Shown piece by piece: positions 29,340-35,563 of a stretch of DNA of 41,828 nt. The notes beneath the pieces were generated by a model, which worked only from the letters and a program-made list of their open reading frames with translations, was not told where the DNA came from and ran no database searches. The stretch is from a virus, in the IMG/VR virus record IMGVR_UViG_3300031999_000064, positions 1-41,828 of that record; one strand, given 5' to 3'. How positions within the stretch are numbered: the stretch's first letter is position 1; each line of letters begins with the position of its first letter. The position numbers were made by a program, and so were the translations under genes.

Positions 29340-30730
29340 TCGAAGCGAAGCCAGTTGTCGTTGATATGTTCTGCGGCAGCGGAGGTGAGAGCCAGGGAAT
29401 CAACTGGTCAGCAGAGAAAGCCGGGGTTTCAATCGAAATGTTCGCCATCAATCATTGGGAACGAGCCATTGAAACACACCGGGCCAACTTTCCCTATGCG
29501 GAGCATATCTGCCGGGATGTACGGGATATCGACCCATCTTCACTGGTGCCGGGCCGGAAGATTGCCTTACTGTGGGCCAGTCCTGCATGTACTCATTTCT
29601 CCGTTGCCCGTGGCGGCAAGCCGATGGACGACCAGAGTAGGGTAACTCCGTTCACCATCCTTGACTGGCTCGACAAGCTGACTATTGATCGGGTCATCAT
29701 CGAGAATGTGCCGGAGTTCCGTTCGTGGGGGCCGCTTGATGAACGGACGCACCGCCCAGTACCTGAGGCCAAGGGCGATACCTTTAACGCCTTTATCACC
29801 ATGATTCGGGGACTAGGGTACGCTGTGGATTGGAATGTCCTCAATGCCGCAGACTATGGTGCACCAACTACCCGCCGAAGATTGTTTATTCAGGCAGTAA
29901 GGACTGGAAGCGAGAAGACCATACTCTGGCCGAAGGTGACGCACCAACAAGGAACCGGGAATGTTTCCACCAGTGGAATGCCATTGTGGGTTTCTGCCCG
30001 AAAGATCATCGACTGGTCACTCCCTACGCAAATTATCGACGAAAGATCCAAACCACTCGCCGCGAATACCATGAAGCGCATCTTCCGGGGGATCGAGAAA
30101 TATTGGGGAGAGTACGCCACGCCGTTCCTGGTGCGCTACAACGGCGGAGTGAACAGGGTTCACTCGATAGACGATCCCTTACCCGTTTTGGATACATCGA
30201 ACCGCTACGGACTTGTACAGCCACTTGTGATGCAACTTGGGCAGACATCCAGCAAGGGCAGGACGAGAAGCATCGACGAGCCATTAGCGACAGTCGTCAC
30301 TAAAGAAGAAGCCTGCCTGATCGAGCCACTATTCATCCCTCAGCACTCATGCGGCGAAGTGCGCCCGACGACAGGGCCACTCTCTACCATAGCGACAAAA
30401 GGAGCAATCGGTCTTGTGGAGCCCCTGATAATGGAGTATTACGGACAAGGTGTGTGTCACCCGGTATCAAAACCGGTACCAGTCATCACGACAAAGGATC
30501 GGTTTGCATTGATCTCTCCTGAAAATATCTCTTCAAAAAACGTCCGCCTTGGTTTCAGGATGCTGAAGCCGCACGAACTGGCGGCGGCGCAGAGTTTTCC
30601 ACGGGAATATATCTTCACCGGAAATCGTGCCGATGTCGTCAAGCAGATTGGGAATTCCGTATGCCCGAAAATAGCCGAGGCATTGACCTCAGACTACATG
30701 AGAGAACTAGTATCAATTTCAGGAGTGTGA
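29336..30730 (+). CDS. DNA (cytosine-5) methyltransferase
   Basis: The protein has 464 residues with the family motifs in order: I (DMFCGSGG, 10-17), IV with catalytic Cys85 in WASPACTHFS (a SPAC variant of the usual PPC), VI (ENV, 123-125), VIII (TRRRLF, about 179-184), and X (GNSVCPKIAEAL, about 439). The target-recognition part (215-400) holds four similar units of 32-36 residues starting PFLV, PLVM, PLFI and PLIM, each with a D/K-P-L/V-P-V-x-T-K-like end. No restriction gene is next to it, so it probably protects viral DNA from host restriction. Confidence 0.9.
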   Translation: MIEAKPVVVDMFCGSGGESQGINWSAEKAGVSIEMFAINHWERAIETHRANFPYAEHICRDVRDIDPSSLVPGRKIALLWASPACTHFSVARGGKPMDDQSRVTPFTILDWLDKLTIDRVIIENVPEFRSWGPLDERTHRPVPEAKGDTFNAFITMIRGLGYAVDWNVLNAADYGAPTTRRRLFIQAVRTGSEKTILWPKVTHQQGTGNVSTSGMPLWVSARKIIDWSLPTQIIDERSKPLAANTMKRIFRGIEKYWGEYATPFLVRYNGGVNRVHSIDDPLPVLDTSNRYGLVQPLVMQLGQTSSKGRTRSIDEPLATVVTKEEACLIEPLFIPQHSCGEVRPTTGPLSTIATKGAIGLVEPLIMEYYGQGVCHPVSKPVPVITTKDRFALISPENISSKNVRLGFRMLKPHELAAAQSFPREYIFTGNRADVVKQIGNSVCPKIAEALTSDYMRELVSISGV

Positions 30731-30736
30731 AAACCA

Positions 30737-30919
30737 ATGAAAGTCAGCGAATTGATCGAGCACCTCAAGACACTGGATCAGGATCTTGAGGTCTGGTATG
30801 TGGCGGAGTACGCCTGCGAGGGCATCTACAAGGCAACAGTCAATGAGATCCGCCGGTATGTGCTGGAGGACAAGAAGGGTGAGGACATGCCCGTCTGCCT
30901 GTTAGGTGAAGCGCCATGA
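30737..30919 (+). CDS. Small conserved phage-type protein
   Basis: The 60-residue protein begins with MKVSELIEHLKTLDQDLEVW, a pattern I have seen in many short phage proteins of unknown function, and has an acidic DKKGEDMPV end. GTGTGA lies ahead of the ATG. It overlaps the next gene by four bases. Confidence 0.6.
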   Translation: MKVSELIEHLKTLDQDLEVWYVAEYACEGIYKATVNEIRRYVLEDKKGEDMPVCLLGEAP

Positions 30920-31065
30920 CCGACAAGTATCCCGACGACTGCAAATCCCGCGACGGCAAGAGTCCTCTCATGTGCAAGATCTTCAATATGTCCTGCGCAT
31001 TTTTCCATACCTGCATTTTCGGTCATAAGGATGGGAAGTGCTGCTACTATGAGGCAAAACCATGA
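30916..31065 (+). CDS. Tiny Cys-rich protein
   Basis: The 49-residue protein has cysteines at 10, 20, 27, 33, 42 and 43 (with H31 and H38), enough for one or two metal sites. It is joined to both neighbours by ATGA. This and the three following proteins form a run of four Cys-rich micro-proteins. Function is unknown. Confidence 0.55.
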   Translation: MTDKYPDDCKSRDGKSPLMCKIFNMSCAFFHTCIFGHKDGKCCYYEAKP

Positions 31066-31271
31066 TCGAGGTATGGAAATTTCTCGGAAATCACTGTCGT
31101 GATTGTGAAGTGATGAAACGACCACTGAAACCGGGTCAAGATTTTCATTGCGAGAAGACCGTTTGGCTGTCTGATTCGTGCTTCCATGAGTCCGGGCATT
31201 ACCACGAAACGGTGCCGGAAGATTTCAGATGTGAAAAATTCCCAAATGGATTGCAGGAGGGGAAATCATGA
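31062..31271 (+). CDS. Small Cys-rich protein
   Basis: The 69-residue protein (IEVWKFLGNHCRDCEVMKRP; FHCEKTVWLSDSCFHESGHYH) has five cysteines and four histidines spaced for a zinc site. It overlaps both neighbours by four bases and has no recognised family. Confidence 0.6.
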   Translation: MIEVWKFLGNHCRDCEVMKRPLKPGQDFHCEKTVWLSDSCFHESGHYHETVPEDFRCEKFPNGLQEGKS

Positions 31272-31450
31272 CCATCCCCTGCCAGTGCGGCCCCGGCAAC
31301 TGTCTCCTCAATCCCCCCACGGGCGGCTGCACGAACCGCGATCACCTGCGAGCAGAAGGGCGCCGGTATCTGTACCGGAACGTGGCCTGCGAAGCCAAGA
31401 AGCTCAGCGGGCTGGAGAAGCATATGCCGGATGTCCGGGGGTGGACGTGA
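31268..31450 (+). CDS. Small Cys-rich protein
   Basis: The 60-residue protein starts with MTIPCQCGPGNCLLNP and has a further CTNRDH, so a metal site is likely; a basic helix follows (RRYLYRNVACEAKKL). It is joined by ATGA to the previous gene and shares one base with the next start. Confidence 0.55.
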   Translation: MTIPCQCGPGNCLLNPPTGGCTNRDHLRAEGRRYLYRNVACEAKKLSGLEKHMPDVRGWT

Positions 31451-31593
31451 TGAGTCGTAATATCCAGAAAACCCGTGCCCGAACCGAGAACCTCCCGCCA
31501 TGTTGGGGGCATCACGATGAGCGGGATATCGTCTGCGCTGAGTGTGTGATTGAGATGTGTTGCGAGATCAATAGGAGGTTGATGGAGCCATGA
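31450..31593 (+). CDS. Tiny Cys-rich protein
   Basis: The 47-residue protein carries CWGHHDERDIVCAECVIEMCC, a compact Cys/His group like minimal zinc fingers. TGATG connects it to the previous gene and ATGA to the next. It is the last of the run of four Cys-rich micro-proteins before the DUF5131 gene. Confidence 0.55.
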   Translation: MSRNIQKTRARTENLPPCWGHHDERDIVCAECVIEMCCEINRRLMEP

Positions 31594-32363
31594 ACCTTGA
31601 CAAGAACATCGGATGGTGCACGCATACACACAACATCGGGACGGGTTGCCTCAACCAAGAACTCGGTATCTGCAACGTTGCCGCCTGTTACGCCCGGCAG
31701 ACTGCAGAGAATCCCTTTTACCGGAAGGCATTCCCCTATAGGTTCGAGCCGCATTTCTACGAGGAGCGGATTTGGCAGATCCAGAAACTCAAGAAACCTG
31801 CGATCATCTTCATGGACTCCATGAGTGATACCTTCGGCTCGTGGTGGACGGACGAACAAATCCTAAAAGTCCTGCATATCATGGATTGCTACCGGGGAGT
31901 ACACTGGCATAAGTACGTTGTGCTGACCAAAAACCCCATCAGAATGGCATTTGCATTACGTGATTACATGAATTCTGAAGGAGCAGACCGATTAAAAAAT
32001 GTCTACTTTGGGGTTTCTGTTACCGGGCAGGATGGAATGATTGAAAGGGATCGGCTGGTTTTCCTGCGGAAAATCGGATCGATGGATTATAAAACGGTAA
32101 TCTCGATGGAACCTCTACTGTATGACCCGGCAGAGCTCATCAAACACGCCGGTGGTATTGGATGGACAGACTGGGTGATCATAGGGGGGCAAACGAAACC
32201 AACAGTATACCCAGATCAAAAATGGATCACGTGTATTTCAAACTGGTATCCAGATATAACGAACCCCATCTTCATAAAAGAGAACGTCGGTTCCACTGAA
32301 TATCCGGAACATAGATTCCCAACCGATCTCCTACCGATAGCGCAGGCATGGGGGAAAGCGTAA
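31590..32363 (+). CDS. Phage Gp37/Gp68 (DUF5131) protein
   Basis: The protein has 257 residues. It shows the family's N-terminal NIGWCTHTHNIGTGC followed by CNVAACYAR (a Cys cluster that may bind an iron-sulphur group as in radical-SAM barrels), IIFMDSMSDTFGSW, YVVLTKNP, VYFGVSVTGQD, ISMEPLLYD and WVIIGGQTKP, strands of a TIM barrel in the right order. The family is common in phages and mobile elements; its reaction is not established as far as I know. The stop overlaps the next start (TAATG). Confidence 0.85.
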   Translation: MNLDKNIGWCTHTHNIGTGCLNQELGICNVAACYARQTAENPFYRKAFPYRFEPHFYEERIWQIQKLKKPAIIFMDSMSDTFGSWWTDEQILKVLHIMDCYRGVHWHKYVVLTKNPIRMAFALRDYMNSEGADRLKNVYFGVSVTGQDGMIERDRLVFLRKIGSMDYKTVISMEPLLYDPAELIKHAGGIGWTDWVIIGGQTKPTVYPDQKWITCISNWYPDITNPIFIKENVGSTEYPEHRFPTDLLPIAQAWGKA

Positions 32364-32872
32364 TGCATAAAATCATCACCATCTGGATCGGCCGGGGCGC
32401 GGACAACAGCGGCCGCAAACACAAGTCACTCCCATACACCGATACCGAAATGTCCATTGAGGATTCAACCACCAAGATCAAACAGCTCCTCAAGAAGTTC
32501 GGCTGCCAGACCATTATCGACTACCAGAAAGAAGGGATGGATCCAAAACACGGGGCGCTCTCCTACAACACCATCGGTTTTGAGAAAGACGGTCTGAAGT
32601 ATATGATCGAGTTCCCGATCACGTTCGTCGAGCATTCGCTGGGGAAGCGCCTGAATATGGGTATCTCTGGCCGCATCGTCTACAACCGCATCAAGGCACT
32701 TCTGGTCGATGCAGAGATCGAGTACCTCACGTTCCACGAGGCGATGCTGCCATACCTGGCGCTCCAGACCCCACACGGCACGATGTCCGTCATGGATGTA
32801 GTGCAATCGCAGATTGAGGCAATCAAGAAAGGCACGAGCGGCCTGTTCCTGCTGCCGGGCGGTGATCGATGA
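32363..32872 (+). CDS. Unknown early protein after DUF5131 gene
   Basis: The 169-residue protein has an N-terminal strand (MHKIITIWIGRGADNSGRKH), a helix, a middle beta region (GALSYNTIGFEKDGLKYMIEFPI) and a C-terminal helical part (AIKKGTSGLFLLPG). I do not recognise the family. It begins one base inside the previous stop, so it is probably translated together with the DUF5131 protein. Confidence 0.55.
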   Translation: MHKIITIWIGRGADNSGRKHKSLPYTDTEMSIEDSTTKIKQLLKKFGCQTIIDYQKEGMDPKHGALSYNTIGFEKDGLKYMIEFPITFVEHSLGKRLNMGISGRIVYNRIKALLVDAEIEYLTFHEAMLPYLALQTPHGTMSVMDVVQSQIEAIKKGTSGLFLLPGGDR

Positions 32873-33120
32873 GCGAAACATTCCGCGGGAAGTGGGTATT
32901 CCCCACACTCAAACGAAATAAACGGGCGCACCTGATGTCAGACGAAACCACCACCTTTTGCGGGCGGACACTCCTTCATGCACGACCAGCCGATCAGCTC
33001 GGATCATGGGATCCGGAAGAGCATCCGGACTCGGTCTGCCAGTCATGTCTGGAATGGTGGCGCGTGATGAAGCCGAAACCACCCGCACCCACCCGCACGC
33101 GCTCAAAACCACCCGCGTAA
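32869..33120 (+). CDS. Small zinc protein ending the early operon
   Basis: The 83-residue protein has one early Cys (TTFCGRTLLHARP), a CQSC pair at about 57-60 and a Trp-Trp pair, then a Pro/Lys/Arg-rich basic tail (KPKPPAPTRTRSKPP). Zinc binding and nucleic-acid contact are plausible. It is the last gene in the overlapping chain; a 66-bp gap with a palindrome follows. Confidence 0.6.
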   Translation: MSETFRGKWVFPTLKRNKRAHLMSDETTTFCGRTLLHARPADQLGSWDPEEHPDSVCQSCLEWWRVMKPKPPAPTRTRSKPPA

Positions 33121-33158
33121 TACTTCCATATCCCCTTTCTCTCTATTCTCCTATTGTA

Positions 33159-33176
33159 TTCCCGATTAATCGGGAA
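33159..33176. promoter_or_regulatory. 18-bp perfect palindrome before membrane-protein gene
   Basis: TTCCCGATTAATCGGGAA is a perfect inverted repeat, ending 10 bp before ATG 33187, and overlaps the GGAAGGA ribosome site. As DNA it would suit a dimeric regulator; as RNA it would fold into a hairpin that hides the ribosome site. A pyrimidine-rich stretch (33131-33152) precedes it, where early transcripts may end. The control role is inferred. Confidence 0.5.
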
Positions 33177-33186
33177 GGAAACTGTC

Positions 33187-33864
33187 ATGACAGACATTCA
33201 GACCTACATTATCCCCCTCCTGCTCATCTCGGGCCTCGTATATGGCGTCGCGATGTGGATCGTCAGGAAGATCCAGGCGGGGGAGAAATTCGATGCAAAC
33301 AAGATCCTCCAGACAATGGGGATCGCAGCCATTGCGGGAGCCACACTCTATTTGGCCACGGGAGCAATCCCGTCACTCGATGCGCTCCTAACCCAGATGG
33401 CCACGATCGCCCCGAACGATCCATCCCTTGTGGGATTGGGCGCGATTGTTTTCGGACTCTTTGAGCAGTATATCTTAAAGGGAAAACTCGGGACCACTCC
33501 GATTATCACCAGTCCTGCACCTGCAACGAACCCTCTACAGACCGTGACCATGGCGCTTGTTCAGGTAAATACCTACGGGCAGTATGAAGTGGGGCAATTC
33601 AAGGTATTTGTCCCCTACAAGGACGTCGGTATCGACCCATCAAAATACCCGGTGGGATCGATGGACTGGCAACACGCCTGTAGCAATGTACTCGCCGCAG
33701 AGGGCGGATACAGCGACCTTGCCACTGCCACGGGAAAACCTTGCCCACCCAACCCGCTCGAAAAGGAAGCACTGAAAGCTGCGGCAGCTCTCGCAACATT
33801 CCAAGGATTATCCGGCAAGGGTGTGGCGAACATCCAAGAGAATCTCCAAGTCGTTGGCGCGTAA
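33187..33864 (+). CDS. Three-helix membrane protein with soluble domain
   Basis: The 225-residue protein has hydrophobic segments at about 5-27, 44-64 and 79-97, then about 125 residues of soluble, partly beta, domain (VPYKDVGIDPSKYPVG; DWQHACSNVLAAEGG). It stands apart from the early chain, with its own palindrome-containing leader, just before the packaging genes, which suggests late expression. A holin or host-exit protein is a candidate role; other membrane roles remain possible. No family is recognised. Confidence 0.65.
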   Translation: MTDIQTYIIPLLLISGLVYGVAMWIVRKIQAGEKFDANKILQTMGIAAIAGATLYLATGAIPSLDALLTQMATIAPNDPSLVGLGAIVFGLFEQYILKGKLGTTPIITSPAPATNPLQTVTMALVQVNTYGQYEVGQFKVFVPYKDVGIDPSKYPVGSMDWQHACSNVLAAEGGYSDLATATGKPCPPNPLEKEALKAAAALATFQGLSGKGVANIQENLQVVGA

Positions 33865-34063
33865 CGCGATACGATCAACCCCGCCCCGCCTCATCAGGAC
33901 CGGACAAAGGTGTGACGGATCATGCCGTCGCCGGGGCATCCCCCTGTAGGATGACGGGTTTTTGGTTTCACACGCCTTCCCCCATCATCTCTCGGGGCAT
34001 ATGACAATGCTATCGCACATCCCCTCCAAGAAATTGCCCCTTACGTGTAACCGTTTACTATGA
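33865..34063 (+). terminator. 199-bp noncoding gap with hairpins and T-run
   Basis: No gene is seen here. Two short stems are visible: ATGCC/GGCAT at about 33921-33938 and CATCC/GGATG at about 33938-33954, the second followed by ACGGG and five Ts at 33959-33963. This fits a transcription end for the membrane-protein gene; archaeal stops mainly need the T-run. GGGGCAT occurs twice (about 33933 and 33994). A small RNA cannot be excluded. Confidence 0.35.
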
Positions 34064-34336
34064 ATGGCGCGGGTCACATCCGCCCGGGGGCATCAGGTGA
34101 AAAAGTTGGTCTGTCAGAACTGCGTTGAAAATGAAACCTGCCCGGACTGCGAGAAGCCCCACCCTGCCGACATCCACACGACACCACCGAACCGATATTT
34201 TGGCACCGACACGCCTTTTGGGGTGGTTGATCTCCGCACTCCCGAAATGAGGATCACACAGCTCGAAAAGGACGTTCACGATCTCAAGAATCAGATACAG
34301 GCACTGATGATGAAACTGGAGCTGGTGGGAAAATGA
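34064..34336 (+). CDS. Zinc-finger plus coiled-coil protein
   Basis: The frame from ATG 34064 has 90 residues; GTG 34097 is an equally good start and would begin at VKKLVCQNC. It has CQNC and CPDC pairs close together (a zinc ribbon) and a C-terminal coiled coil (RITQLEKDVHDLKNQIQAL). It begins the small group that leads into the terminase genes. Function is unknown. Confidence 0.55.
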   Translation: MARVTSARGHQVKKLVCQNCVENETCPDCEKPHPADIHTTPPNRYFGTDTPFGVVDLRTPEMRITQLEKDVHDLKNQIQALMMKLELVGK

Positions 34337-34518
34337 ACTCCCTTAAACCGTTGGACAAATCCACCCCCTGCGGTCATCGCCCCGAGGACATGCCCTGCGA
34401 GACGTGCCGGCAATATGCCTGTCGTGTGTATGCAGATCGCCCCGCACCGAAACGCGAGATCCCCGCGTGGTTGAGGAACGCCGTCGGACTGAAAATGGTG
34501 GACAAAAAAGATGGCTGA
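34333..34518 (+). CDS. Small zinc protein
   Basis: The 61-residue protein (STPCGHRPEDMPCETCRQYAC) has four cysteines and a histidine in a short span, enough for one zinc ion, and a basic end. The start overlaps the previous stop and its end overlaps the next gene by eight bases. Confidence 0.6.
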   Translation: MNSLKPLDKSTPCGHRPEDMPCETCRQYACRVYADRPAPKREIPAWLRNAVGLKMVDKKDG

Positions 34519-34837
34519 CGACATCGAATTTTTAGGTGATTTCAGCGGGTTCCGGTTCCGTGTTGGTAACGAGGTTCTGCAGGTCGAGATGGATGCCAAG
34601 GGGTTTCTGGTATTGAACACGAAAGACGATCTGGTTCTACGGTATGGGACGTGGGAAGAGTTTCAGGCGACGTATCCTGAGATTGCCATATTGATGGTGC
34701 AGCAGGTCCGGCGCAAGATGAATGAGACGATTGCCGTCGTCCAGCAATGGCAGGTACAGGACGCGATGCCGGAAGTGATGCCGGTGCCGGCTCCCCTAGA
34801 GAACGGCGATTGTATGTATCACCGAGCATATCAATGA
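34511..34837 (+). CDS. Unknown protein before terminase group
   Basis: The 108-residue protein begins with beta-like sequence (DIEFLGDFSGFRFRVGNEVL; GFLVLNTKDDLVLRYGTWEE) and ends with a helix (VRRKMNETIAVVQQWQVQ) and a Pro-rich part. No family is recognised. It overlaps the next gene by four bases. Confidence 0.6.
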   Translation: MADDIEFLGDFSGFRFRVGNEVLQVEMDAKGFLVLNTKDDLVLRYGTWEEFQATYPEIAILMVQQVRRKMNETIAVVQQWQVQDAMPEVMPVPAPLENGDCMYHRAYQ

Positions 34838-35109
34838 CAGGACTCGCCTCGGTTCTCGGACTCGTTCTCGCTATAGGGGGGTCTATTCTTGGTCTTGTGG
34901 GTGCGTGGGGAACATCAAGTAAAAATACCAGGATCCGGCATCTCGGGTTCACTTGCTGGATTTTCAATTCACCGATGATTGTAATCTCGCTCATAGGGAT
35001 AGCAACCGGATTCTGGGAAGGACTAACGGCATGGGCATTTGTTCCGCTGAACCTGGCGTACTGGTACACCGCGACAAGAGGATTCAGGAATACAAGGGAG
35101 GCGCGGTGA
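34834..35109 (+). CDS. Three-helix membrane protein, holin candidate
   Basis: The 91-residue protein has hydrophobic helices at about 4-24, 38-60 and 65-82, with a basic loop (SSKNTRIRH) and a basic tail (TRGFRNTREAR). Size, three helices and charged C-terminus fit class I holins, and the place right before the terminase is seen in some phages. This is inferred from layout only. It ends one base before the terminase small-subunit start. Confidence 0.55.
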   Translation: MTGLASVLGLVLAIGGSILGLVGAWGTSSKNTRIRHLGFTCWIFNSPMIVISLIGIATGFWEGLTAWAFVPLNLAYWYTATRGFRNTREAR

Positions 35110-35110
35110 G

Positions 35111-35563
35111 ATGCCCCGGACATGTTCGATCTGTGCCAACAAAGCGTGCCATGAGATAGATACCGCACTCGTCAGTGGAACCGTGTCAATAAGGGACATA
35201 GCGAGCCAATACCGTGTCGGACGGACAGCCTTATCGCGCCACGTGAAAGGCGGGCATGTTGCAGCAAAGATCCAACTGGCAAAAAAGGCACACGAGGCCG
35301 TCGCAGGGGAGAACCTCCTCCAGCGGATAGAGAGGAGATATAAACGCCTTCAGGAGATGGCAGACAAGCATAAACAATGGGGAGAACTTGAAAAGGAATT
35401 GAAGGTCTACCACGAGGAAGCGGGTTTTATGAAGATAGAGGGTATGGCAACCGGGGCCTTCAAGGAGAAGATTGAACACTCTGGCAACATGAACATCACC
35501 GGACAGATGAGCGACGAGGAGGTGGAGACCCGTGCAAATGCAATCCTCTCGAAGCGTAAGTGA
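35111..35563 (+). CDS. terS: Terminase small subunit-like protein
   Basis: The 150-residue protein begins with CSICANKACHEIDTALVSG, a short Cys motif, then a helix-turn-helix (SIRDIASQYRVGRTALSRHV) and a long coiled coil (RIERRYKRLQEMADKHKQWG), the general layout of small terminase rings. It is directly before the large terminase, with 32 bases of overlap that include the large subunit's ribosome site. It should select viral DNA for packaging. Confidence 0.75.
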   Translation: MPRTCSICANKACHEIDTALVSGTVSIRDIASQYRVGRTALSRHVKGGHVAAKIQLAKKAHEAVAGENLLQRIERRYKRLQEMADKHKQWGELEKELKVYHEEAGFMKIEGMATGAFKEKIEHSGNMNITGQMSDEEVETRANAILSKRK

